Source: Wuchereria bancrofti (taxonomy: Eukaryota > Nematoda > Chromadorea > Rhabditida > Onchocercidae). Taken from it: a DNA stretch of 64,000 bases. This document shows positions 36,001 to 47,600 of the stretch, piece after piece (position 1 is the stretch's first letter; every line of letters starts with the position of its first letter). The stretch lies in assembly GCA_005281725.1 (NCBI GenBank), contig SSBO01000009.1, forward strand, positions 5,216,363 through 5,280,362, given 5' to 3'. The notes below the pieces were generated by a model. That model was not told the origin of the DNA. It searched no databases and worked only from the letters and a program-made list of their open reading frames with translations. A program made the position numbers and the translations under genes.

Positions 36001-38952
36001 TCATTTTAAAAACTTGAAACTCAATAAAAAGAATGGAATGAATCTGGTTCGCAGAACTTTTTAATGTGGTGGTAGGGTTTATCTACTTTTGAAAAATTTA
36101 TCCTTTTAGGAGGAAGCGAAACGCCGCTGTGCTTCTCCACCGGATGCGAAAACGATAAATGCCATATTAAATATAAAGACTGAGGACATTAACTGGACAG
36201 CACAACAAGAATCAATGTTCATTGCTTTGCGGCGTACATACAAAAATGATTTCTGTAAATTATCTGAAGTTCTAAATTTGGTTGTAGGAAATGCACCATC
36301 AAAATCTTGCCGAGAGGTACTTTTAGTCTTGAACTATATAGAATATAACCCTTGCAAAGCAACTAGGTACTTCTAGTGCAGATTGCTTCACATTGCAGTT
36401 GTATGCATATTCTTTTCGCACAGCTCCAATATCACCAAGAGCCGACGTTTCACCAAATTCACCACCGAAAAAGAAAAAGTATTTTTTTTTAAATTTGAAC
36501 TGATTGCATTAGGAAATAATGTTTCATGTTTTTTAAGATTTTTATTGAGCCGTTTTAATTTTCTGAAAACAACTGTTTTCTTTTCTATCCAGTTTGATTT
36601 TACCCCTTTTGATTTTACATATCAGTTAAAGAATAAAGCAGCACTAGTTGACGGATGAAAATGCTATTTGAATGTAAAGTTAGATGTTTTTTGTGCAGAA
36701 AACGTGATAGACTCATAATACATCTGGGATGTAGAAAGCAATAAATAGAAAGCATTATGACAGTAATAGAAAACATTAAAATAGGGGAAGATTAATATGT
36801 GTATTTCATCAACAATTGAGATTAGGATGTAGATTTCATCAACAGTTGTAATTAGTTCCATCAGATTCTTTCGGAATATTGGTTAAATGATTTCGATTGA
36901 ACTTATTATTTCAGTACTATTCTCAAATTTTTTCTAATCATAACTGCTGATGAGTGTTCTTATATTTTATTATCGTTATTGTGAGTGCATTTTGCTTTTC
37001 TATGATCAGTATTCATCTGTCATGTAAAGTTCTATATTTTTCATGGTCTCCTCTATAGGGATGAATCTCTCATCAGCTGTTGTTAGCTTCTGTCATATGT
37101 GAACGACTGAAAACATGTGCTTAAAATATTATAACTTCTCAAAATGTAAATCTTATAACATTTTAAAGTGTTATAATTTGAAATGTTAATTTTCTTATAG
37201 CAAAATCATCTTCAGAAATATGAAAGATCAGCATCGTACATTTCGTGCTGTTAAATGGGCAAAAACGGAAGGTAAAGTTGGAAATACCCACGTTTATGAG
37301 CCGTGTTCTCACACTGGACCTTGTTCGGCAGAAAACAACTGTTCATGCGTTAGTGTCGATAATCTATGTACAAAGTTAGTATATCTTCAAGTTAACGGAA
37401 ATTTGCAAATATCATTATTAGTGTAATTCAGTTAGTCAAGGGATTCTTACTCTCTCTTTCATTGATTATCTGAAGTTGTGATGATTTTAGGTTTTGTCGG
37501 TGTGGTGAACAGTGTAAATACAGATTTCCTGGCTGCCGTTGTGCACCAGGTTTATGCCGAACAAAACAGTGCCAGTGTTTCTATGCTAATTGGGAGTGTG
37601 ATCCGGACGTTTGTAAATCATGCAAATGTGGTAAGTTGTTGGGATTTTTTTGTTATCTCATTAAAAATATTGATGGTTTTACTGATTTTAACATTGCACA
37701 AAGTTTTCAGCTTGCTGTAGGTGACTTTTGCAGATGTTCTGGATGACCCTAATGTTGCAACATGCAAAAATGTAGCCATGCAGCGTGGTTTGCAGAAGAA
37801 ATTAGTTATTGCTCCTTCACAGGTGCGTATCCAGTATCTTTTTCATCATACACAGTATGATGTTTCTATGTGTAGAAATTTGCTGTCTTTCAGGTTGCTG
37901 GTTGGGGTTGTTTTGCAGAAGAAGACATTGAAAAAAACGACTTCATATCAGAATATTGTGGTGAAGTTATAAGTCATGATGAAAGTGAAAGGAGAGGCAA
38001 AATATACGACAAATTAAAATGCAGTTATCTTTTTGGTAAGTCTTGATGGTACATACACTGAGGGATCAGAATGCAGTTATCTTTTGTATCATTTGAAAAC
38101 AATGATTACTTTTTAACTTGGATTTATTTAATGGAATTTCTGCATGTTTAAAAGTTGTTCAACTGAGTGAAATCCTGATCATATTATTGAATTTTATTAG
38201 GTTTAAATGATGAAATGGTAGTAGATGCTACCAGAAAGGGTAACGTTATTCGGTTTGCAAATCATTCGAAGGATCCAAATTGCATGGCAAAAGTAAGCTA
38301 TTTTGTATTTAAGAGTTGTTTTTCAAACAGGTTGATACAAGAAAATGGAGGTTCTCAAGTTTTGAACAAACTGTTTAGGAAATTGTAATGCGTGCTACTA
38401 ATTTTTTAGGTATTCATGGTTAATGGAGATCACCGTATTGGTATTTTCGCACGAAGGCCAATTGTAGCTGGCGAGGAGCTCTTTTTTGATTATTCCTACA
38501 ACTCTTACCAGCAGGTTAAAGTTTAAAGCTCAAGTAGAAAAATGGTTGAGAGTTCATGCATTTCTTATGCTACGAAAGTTGATGCTTTATTTTATTAGCT
38601 GGCTTTATAACATTTGTTTTTAATGAAGCGCCTGTCCATTTGGTAGTGATAATTAATTGTTCATGTCCCTAATATTCCTGGAAGCTTGCTGCTCTGTGAT
38701 ACTGTAATCTATGACACTGCAGCTCTGTGATACTTTTTTTTTGAAATTTCGTCAAACCAGCTTCACTGGCTTAGCAGACTATGCTTTTTCTTCAAGAAAC
38801 TTTCTATTTTTTATATTTTGTATAGCCAATTTTATGTCAAGAATGATTGGGATAGCTAATCAGTGATGTTAGTTAAAAAAGATGAGAGGAACGTGATCCA
38901 TGATGTTTCCTTTCAGGTGAAATTTGTTTCGAAAGAACGTCCGAAGCCGTGA
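33070..38952 (+). CDS. mes-2: Enhancer of zeste-type histone H3K27 methyltransferase (PRC2 catalytic subunit)
   Basis: Eighteen exons: 33070-33129, 33458-33610, 33742-33789, 34212-34385, 34570-34668, 34724-34871, 35095-35161, 35300-35445, 35692-35789, 36110-36316, 36399-36478, 37201-37374, 37491-37630, 37734-37822, 37894-38035, 38201-38292, 38410-38514, 38917-38952. They give 685 aa. Exon 6 could end at 34865 instead. In order: the N-terminal EZH region ([28 protein letters not shown]), [28 protein letters not shown], a SANT-like segment ([22 protein letters not shown], about 345-400), a Lys-rich stretch, the cysteine-rich CXC/pre-SET (about 460-535), and SET (about 550-670) with [44 protein letters not shown] and ELFFDYSYN. 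The enzyme methylates H3 lysine 27 in Polycomb silencing. Leu602 replaces the tyrosine equivalent to human EZH2 Tyr641, and PNCMAKV replaces PNCYAKV. Reading through the last donor would end the protein at QQVKV instead. Confidence 0.95.
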
Positions 38953-39165
38953 AAATCAAAGTGTAGCTGCCTACGATTTCTTATGTGTTATATAAAATAT
39001 TTCATTTGCTTTTCATTTGAAAAATCATCTTTGCTACTTATCTTATGTTCCTAATATTCTTGAAAGCTTGCTGCTCTGTGATACTGTAGCTAGTGGCCAA
39101 TGACTTTTTTTTTCTTTGCGTTTTTTTTTTACATCAAACCAGCCTCACTGACGTAGTAGACTTGT
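38662..39165. repeat. Duplicated ~120-bp segment around the last EZH exon
   Basis: The sequence at about 38662-38783 (last intron) recurs at about 39043-39165 (just beyond the stop codon). Shared landmarks are CCTAATATTC, AGCTTGCTGCTCTGTGATAC, a T-tract and TCAAACCAGCYTCACTG. The copies are diverged and flank the final 36-bp coding exon. Confidence 0.85.
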
Positions 39166-39675
39166 TATTTGGTGAATATCTGAAAGTCAATATTTTATAA
39201 CAGTCAGGATGAATTTTTGTTATGCATGACATTAATCAGTTGTGAAAACAAATTCAAGATGGGAACAGTTTTTCAGTGAATTTAGAGTCGATTTTGTGAC
39301 TGTGGTGAAGTAATCAGTTCATACTAAGACAGTCCATTTTATTAATGTGTTTTATCTTCTGCTCAATTTGTTCAGATTTTTTAGGCCTAATCTTCAACAT
39401 GATAAATTCCATCTGTTTTCGTGTGTAATGCATAGCAAACTTGATTGGTTGTACTAAGGTTAGAAGAAATAATTGAAAATGAGCTAAATAGTTGCAGCTA
39501 TTAAAATTGCACTCCAAAAGTGCACGATATCAATAGGTGCGAGTTTGAAAGTTTGGTAATTTAGAGATTATTTGCAACGTTTGCTAATAGTGTCACTCTT
39601 AATAGGCAGTGAATTGGTGAATAGGCAATGAATGGGAGGCAGGGAATTAATTATAAATAATATGAGATAGACGAA

Positions 39676-40011
39676 ATGGTCTTGCTGGGATGTAACTTCA
39701 ATAATTTAGAAAGTGGATGGCTTCGTAGCAGTGGCTATCGAATTCCCTTCGATGAAAAATTTGCCGTCATTATTTCATTGACGAATTGCAGAGCAGCTGT
39801 TTCACGAATATCTTGTTATTCAATAATTTCAAGCAAAAATTTTATGGTTGACAGCACTTTGTTCAAGATACATGTAAAGTTTAAAAAATTTGCTGAGGAA
39901 AATCCGTCTTCATTTTTAGCATATGCTAGGAACTATTTCCGAGGTTTACTGAAACAGTGTGATGCTACAATAGTAACTTTCAGACTGTTGAAAAAGTTGT
40001 TAAATTTATGA
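39676..40011 (+). CDS. Orphan open frame, 111 codons, doubtful
   Basis: This is an uninterrupted frame, unusually long for intergenic DNA this AT-rich, starting MVLLGCNFNNLESGWLR and ending RLLKKLLNL. It has no signal peptide, clear membrane segment or family motif, and is rich in Lys/Phe/Leu/Ser. It could be a lineage-specific gene, a relic exon, or chance. It starts 724 nt beyond the EZH stop on the same strand. Confidence 0.2.
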   Translation: MVLLGCNFNNLESGWLRSSGYRIPFDEKFAVIISLTNCRAAVSRISCYSIISSKNFMVDSTLFKIHVKFKKFAEENPSSFLAYARNYFRGLLKQCDATIVTFRLLKKLLNL

Positions 40012-42991
40012 GGGTAATGAGAATGTTAAACCTGAGTGTTTCTTGCATTTAAAACAATTAAAAAGCACCAATGAAGATTATATACATATGTTGTAGACTA
40101 CTTATCTTGATTCTCTCATCTAATGTTTACTGCCAAAAGAATGTGTACATCACAGATATTGCCCTCATCTAATTCGCGATATATTTGAAAAACTGAGGTG
40201 CTATGAGTTTTAAATGTTAAATGAAATCACAAAAATTTTCTAAATAATTTCTTCAACAATATGCCTTAAATCGTTCGGAATTTTATTTTTATACATCGTC
40301 TTTTGTATAGTTCTGCAGTATACAATTTCTTTTCAGATCTTAAGAGGTGAAAATTTTATAAAAACATGGTAAGAGGGTTTAAAAAGCAGTAGATGATACA
40401 AGTGCTGAAATTGCAATTTAAAAAATAAAAATATCGAAGCTAAAATGAAATTATTCGTTAACTGAAATGATTATGTATTAGTGATCAGAAACTTATTGAG
40501 ATTGAAGTAAAACTTAACATACTTTTATCGTGAATAGATAGGAAAAGTAATTTTTTGTCTAAAACAATAATTTATTAGGATAAAAGTTAGAAAATAGTTT
40601 TTTAGTTGAATTAGCAGCATTCTTTGTGGTAGAGGAATTTAGCAGTCGAAAAATGTTGTCCATATGTTTTAAGACTTTGTAGAAGTATACGATTCTAAAG
40701 AACTTATTCAAAATATTGTTGCTTGTTGAATATGGTCATTTTCAACTCATATTGTCGGGTCTTTTTCATGAAGAAAGCGGAGAATTCAAAATTTAGAAAA
40801 TAATATGGATGCTATAATTTATTCAGAGGCTAACCATTTTGCTATAAAACTCATTTCAGATAGAAAGACTTGAATCATTTAAAAAGTGTCCTTTTCATGC
40901 ATTACATCGATTGCTCGTGGTGATTGTATAATTGACATTAATCTTATCTAACTGCTTTTTTATTTAACGAGGGACAAAATCTCGCAAGTTTTATTAGCAA
41001 CTACTAATGGCAGTACTCCTGTTGCGAATTCTACGAGCATTCAGCTTGATATTTGACAGTGAAAAATTTTTGGTATTTGACAAAGACTGAATAAGTTTTG
41101 AATTAAAAGCTTCAACGCACTTCTCGCCAAAAACCTTCCCAAATAGGAAAAAACTGAATTCGTGTGAAACTGAATCCAAATAATTACTCACTTTAGAAGT
41201 CGGTTTCTCTGAATTTCTTACTTTAGCAAGTGCTAAACAGAGACTCAGCATTACTTAAGCTTGCAAGTTCAGTGGATATCAATGGGGACTACCATGATTT
41301 GCTGAGAATATTTCGGGCATATTTTTGAGTTTTACCAAACAAGATAACTTGCATATTTTATTAAATTTAATTTTTTCTTTTTTGTTTTGAAAAGTCATAT
41401 ATCGCACAAGAAATTCATGAATTTTAAAATTCCGATTTTACTTTACTTTCCAAAATGTTAATATTATTCGATAGACACCAGCAAAACCCAATACCTATTT
41501 TTCGCAAATTATACCGATCCTAGAGCCTATTCACTGGAACACTTTGTTACTTTTTAAAACTCAATATTCGTACCAAATATTTTCATCGTGCGGCTGCCGT
41601 AAGAGGTCATTAGCTATCGCCCACTTGATTTGGAGAAATTGAGAAAATCTGATAAGATAACCCATTTACATTTACAAGTAAAATGAGTTCAGTGAACTAT
41701 TTGGGAATGAATTATTCGAATTAATGATGTGACACACAAGTTATGCATATTTGATAAAGTCAGAGAGAGTTCTTTATTGACGTGCGATGCCGGGTGAGAG
41801 GAAATTCATATACGATGGCCTTGTTTGAATTTTCAGGCATTTTCTTTTACTTCTTGTTTACTTTTTCCTATATAAGAATAGTGGCTCACAATTTCTGCTA
41901 GAACTGATTTTAGACTTATCTCCTTTGTTACTTCTTCCATTTAATTTGATCATTTTGCAGTCTAATGCCAATACCAGCATTACTGTCTGGGAAAATACTT
42001 TGCGTCCATGGTGGTCTGATCAATAACACCGATCTTAATCAAATTATGCATATTAGAAAGTTGGGAATAATTGTCACTTTTCTTTCTTACAACAATTCAA
42101 TTATGCGATAAGAGGGAAATTTTTATCTGACTTCTGCTCTACTAAGGGACGCAGTTGGAATCGGTCAGGATAAATGAAACAATGATAACTAAATTGTTGT
42201 CGACAGCGGGAGAATCAAATCGGAATCAGGATAAGTCTACTGATAACGGAACATATATAACGGACAATAAGTTAGTGAATTTGATATCGGCTACATAATA
42301 TGTGGATTCACATTTTTCTAATATTGCACAAGAGTACTTTGTTACTGTTAATTTCATCAAATAAAATATAATTCGAACGGAGATAATGACTGTCGTGAAA
42401 CCTGGAGTTGTCTGATACATATAATTTAGAGTCGAATTGGACTTTCGTTGCTCAAGAGCCTTCCCTGTTTGTTATTGTAGTTGGTATAGACGAATGCGTT
42501 AAGTGAAAGGTCTATTATAACGATTTTATTCGCTAGCAACCACAATACGTACATAGGTATTAATTTATAGCAACAATACACTGACAATTTCGTACAGCAT
42601 CTACTAATGAGATGAAGAAAATGAATGAATTGATGGGAAATTTAAGGGATTTAAATGAACTGAATTAAATGAGTGTGGGAGAACAGCTGAATTGTAACGT
42701 GCTGATACAAAACACATAAGACAAAGAATTTAAATCCTTATACGGTGGGCATTAACTTGTAAAAGGCGCATGATTACATTGAGTAAAGAGCTATCAGATG
42801 ATCTTTAATCTTTATATAGTAAGAGATGATGGTTTTAATATTGTCAATTCCTCCAAGATGGACTATTAGATTAGAAAACCTTTACAATATTTCGACACTG
42901 CAAGCAAATTTGGTTTGGAACAAGGGAGTAAATTTTAACATATTAAAGGATGCACATGCATACCCTTTGTTAACAGTTAAAAATTTCTAGA

Positions 42992-43065
42992 CAAGCAGAT
43001 AAGCTCAGTGGTAGATGAGTGTTGGGATAATGATTGCTTACGTGAGATGCAATTTGAAACAGTTT
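42992..43065 (+). ncRNA. Degenerate tRNA-like sequence (tRNA pseudogene or SINE head)
   Basis: AAGCTCAGTGGTAGA at 43001-43015 matches a tRNA D-arm/A-box. About 43 nt later GCAATTTGAAAC resembles a decayed B-box (GGTTCGAANC). The acceptor and anticodon stems do not pair convincingly and no anticodon can be assigned. A T- and A-rich tail follows. A functional tRNA is unlikely. Confidence 0.3.
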
Positions 43066-43641
43066 TATATTTCTTTTAAAAAAGCTCAATTAAGACAAAT
43101 TTTAGTATTATGGATTGATGCAATTTTATTTGATATGTTTCTGTAAGTTATTTGGGAGGTTCGCGAGACTTATTTCAAATTTCGAGACAATGATATTATG
43201 ATGATATAGAACCTTACGAAGAGACGAATATTGCACAGGAGGTTACTTGCATAATTATGATCATAAGGATCAGAATAAGCAACATACATTTAGTAGAGTG
43301 GAAAGAATAGAGTGACAAGATCGTTTTGGAGTCATGCCTTAATCTAGTCAAGAAATCTCGAGTTCCATTATAGGATCATCCTGGAGGCTATCATTGGTCT
43401 ATCCGAAAACAGCAGTCCAGTCACATAATTAATTTCAATAAAATTAAGATAGTGCACCTTTATACCAATCTTCCAACAGTTTGGCAGCCATTGCAAGGAT
43501 TCCTTGTTTAGCTATTTTACCAACAAATAAAACCTTACAAGTTATTCAAAATTTGCTGGATACCTTCCTGATGTATTCTTAAATGGCTCGAACCTTGAAC
43601 CTCACAACACTGTACAGTGCCATGCCCCAAATTACAACTGT

Positions 43642-43682
43642 AACAATGTAGGTAACGAATGCAACAATGTAGGTAACGAAGC
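43642..43682. repeat. 2 x 21 bp tandem duplication
   Basis: AACAATGTAGGTAACGAATGC is followed directly by a second copy lacking one base at its end. There is no gene association. Confidence 0.9.
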
Positions 43683-44657
43683 AGTCATCTTCCCAAATTT
43701 TTGTAATCTTTAAATAGCCCAATTTCCAGATATCCGAATCAGAGGTGTTTATCAAATTTCATCTACGCAGTCTCTCAGCCGCCACTGCCACGCCTACAGA
43801 CAAGTTATCATGAAAATTCTGAAACTCCCGCACCTTTCCGCTGATCAAACTTCGCACTCGATATATATGCTAAATGACATCTGGGAACCAAATCAGAACA
43901 AGTTTCGAAAGCCTCATATAATTAATCCACTTAAATGAAATCAGCGCAACTTTCACAAAATCTTAGTGAATGCCCTGTGCCTCGGGGTAAATACATTTTT
44001 AAATGAATTTATCAGCAATTTTCATACTCCTCAATCGACCCTCCTTCCACCTTTGAATTATGAATTCACTATGAAGGAAACGTAATTTCACAATATTGAC
44101 GTAGCGACGAAGTAAATTAAAATCAAATTTATGGACATGAGAAAATTACGAGCACAACAAAAATAATAAACAAATGATCAAAAATCACTTGAGAATCAAC
44201 GTGTTATATACAAAGGGACAAAAAACATTACAATCATTTACCCGAAAGACAAATATATTTTCAGTTCTATTCAAGCAAAACATACGCAATGCATACGATC
44301 GAGTCTGGGAAAAAAATTCAAGAATTTAAAGCTAATTCAAAAATCAAAGTTAAGTGTGTTCTTCCACGCTAGAGAGGTGCTTGAAGAAAATTTTATGGAT
44401 AAGGAGTGTTCACAATGAAAAATGAATGTAACGAGAGGGAAACTATGAGAACAAATACTGGTAAATTAAAATCTGTCATCTTGGAGTGGGACCTGACTAC
44501 ATCAACTTCACTAGAACTGAAAAATTTTAAAAAACCTTAGACATATCTGTTCCTGCTTTTGCTTCAAGTTTTAAAACTGAAAACGAACATAATGAGGTTT
44601 TTTATTCAGCGGATGTCACGCAAGATAATCTCCATAATTATGTACATTCAATCGTCC

Positions 44658-47600
44658 CTAACGCCGCACTTTAACAGGCGAAGGGCTTTCACTACTTCTT
44701 CGTTTCCCTAAGGCCAAATAAACATCTTTTTCACGTTCACGCTGATTGCTCACTCTGTCCTGAAAAATGAAACATCGAAGAATTCCACTCACAGAACAAA
44801 AGAAATCTGAAAAAAAGAATACTAAGGGCTATATCAGATTCCTCAAGAATTAGTAACATGACGTAAACCTTATGTCATGACAGACGAAATAGTGAAATTC
44901 TATTAAAAATTAAAATGATTTACTACATAAAAATTTTATGAGAATGATGTCTAATTAGCATTTTAGCGTCCTTTCACTTTTCTACTCATGTTCCTTCGTC
45001 AAGCCCAGAATTATTTCAGCAATAACCTACATCATCCACAAGAAAAAATATGGTTAGGCACACCAAAAGTTATCAAAAACATATGAAACGTTGAAAATCG
45101 CATCAAAAGTTTTTAAAAACCAAAGCATGTGTTCAACGCAAATCAAAAACAAAGTTAAATAACCTTCTCAGCAACTTTACGTCGACCATCTCGACTTCTG
45201 GTCCGATGACGTCGATCTTTTTCCGCTCGTCGTTCTTCCCTTGCTCGTCGTCTTTCATCTCTTTGATGCCTTGAATGATGATGGTTACGTTTTGATGGTC
45301 GATCATGTTCCGTTGATTCAGCCCGATGATGATAATATATAGGTGAGGAGCGAAATCTGAAAATTAAAAATTGACAGTCCTAAATTTCCCCTCATGTGTT
45401 TAATTTTCTGAGAATAATTTCCTCAATAAAAATGACTCACTTCTTGGGTTCGATTGGTGATCTTGAACGTGAACGTGAGGCTGAGGACGATGTCTGCTTA
45501 ACATTGTAGTGGTCATTTTCTTTTTCCCTATCACGCTGAACTTCTTTTTCCTTTCCACCACCTAAAATACTACCATAAACCTGTAATGTGAAAAACTCCA
45601 ATCAAACACAATAAAAATCACAGGTCACGCAGAAGAGAAGTCTTCAGACCTAACATCTGCTGTACAATATGTTCAAAAGAAACCAAATAATTTTGCACCA
45701 ACCTTCTCTAGCCTTACTTTTAGCACCATTTTGCCGCTCCATTTCAGCAGCTTTGCTGGCGATTTCGCGACGTCTTTTCTCCAAAATGGCTTTCGCTCGT
45801 TCGACTTCTTTATTTGCTACGTTCTCCGTTTGCTGAGCCTTTGCAAATGCGTTACTCAGACCGATTCGTAGTTTGTTCAGTGTATCATTCAACCTTGTCC
45901 AGTTTGGCGCCTGAAATTGTATCTGCAGTAAACTCCAAGACCACCAAAAAATGTGGGAAATCACTTGCAACTAAAGATATATAAACAAAGCCATTACTTA
46001 CTCGTATTCGAGCATAAACCTGCAGAAGCAAAACTGAGATCGTCTGTACATCCCTATCACTTGCATCAAATGCTTCAAACCAAGGAAAGGGTTCATGTGG
46101 AAGCGGCAAGGGTTCCTGGAAATTTCAAAATGCTAAGCTGAAATTAAAAAAATGAAAAAACGAATATTAACTTAAAATAAATTAGACCTAACATACTTAC
46201 TGATATAGTTCTTGCTGCAAGATGAATGCAAGAACATGCAATTGTTTCCGGCCGATACCTGAGAAATATATCTGTGCGCAACCCATCATTCATATAACTC
46301 CTAAAACTAACAATCTGACGTAAGGTCGATATGAAAAGTGTATCGTAAATATCCCGAAAGTTAAAAGTTTAAAAATATGAAACAGCAAAATTAGTTTGGG
46401 GAATAGTTCTCTTAGAGAAGGAATTAGATTTTTAAAACTAGCCGTTTTTAATTATATAGGAACTGCTCACCTATAACACATTAAGGTTGGTTTCCAGTAC
46501 ATTGCAAATTTGTAACGTTCCTTAAAAAAATCTGGAGCTGATCACACCACGCAACAGTTTGTAAAAGCACAATGTCTATTTCTTAATGTTACGCAAAACA
46601 ACTGTGACATAATATTTACCATGCTTTTTGCATGAGTTCGTGATTGCCAGTAGCGCCCAGCGCATGAAGATATGCATATATAAGTTTATGTGGATGATTG
46701 ACGTGTACTACAAAACCAAGCGCATTCAACAGCTTTCTTTCCGCTTTTATCACCTGATTCTTCAAATCTACGTAGCTTCGATCCAGAAGCATTGGAACAT
46801 ATCTACAAACAAGCAGTCAACCAAATGTTGGCTCCAACGCCTATTGAATCCCTATGAACAGAAATTATATGTTGACCTTACTGTTATATGTCCTTACGAA
46901 TCTAAGTTCGATTTCAGCATCTGTAAGCATCGTCAGTAATGCCTACACTATATTAATAGTAAAGTTAAAGACACCACACATCCTTTCGGTATGATTCTGA
47001 AAACTGGACAACACAAACAAGCAACTGACCTTCTCCTTCCTCTCAAATAATCTTCAGTAAACCACTGATCCCCATATAATTATGTTAAATTAGTGCTCAT
47101 TTGCAGTTTTGGAATACAACCACAATATTTGCTTTCTGTACTGTCAAGAGTTGGCTGAATAAAAAAAAAAAAACAACAAACAAACATGATATAACAAAAT
47201 TAGAAATGATTTGTACATGCAAAAGCAAACTTACAACACACACACACGTTTGGAAATGAATCACAACTATCTTAACACCGACACAAGGTGTAAAGTTTTA
47301 TATAAGATATACATCAACCCACCAATCCCAGCTTATTACTGATAATAATGCTAAACATCGTACAGGATTCATAAATTTCCAGCTCTTGATCACTCCATAA
47401 AGAAAAGAGAAAAAAAATGAATGACAATAATCGACAAATATTTTGGAAACTCCTGTGCAGAGCGACTTTGACAGAGTGTGATTTATGGTTTAAAGAGAAT
47501 CAACATTGATTCTGATGCAAAACAATTAATAAAAATGAAGCAAAAATAATTATACAAGAACAATTTCATCCAACGAAGAAAAGCTTAACGTGTTAGACAG

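Larger units (their letters stand above)
38953..44657. other. Intergenic between EZH and cyclin L genes
   Basis: This 5.7-kb stretch should include the 3' ends of both convergent genes. It contains half of the duplicated 120-bp segment, an orphan open frame (39676-40011), a degenerate tRNA-like sequence (42992-43065) and a 2 x 21-bp tandem duplication (43642-43682). No other gene was recognised. Confidence 0.5.

Noticed and set aside
46466..46541. Possible cyclin L exon reading [11 protein letters not shown] before RYRPETIA
   Set aside because: No acceptor gives the right phase, and the exon at 46201-46300 already supplies [18 protein letters not shown] in frame.
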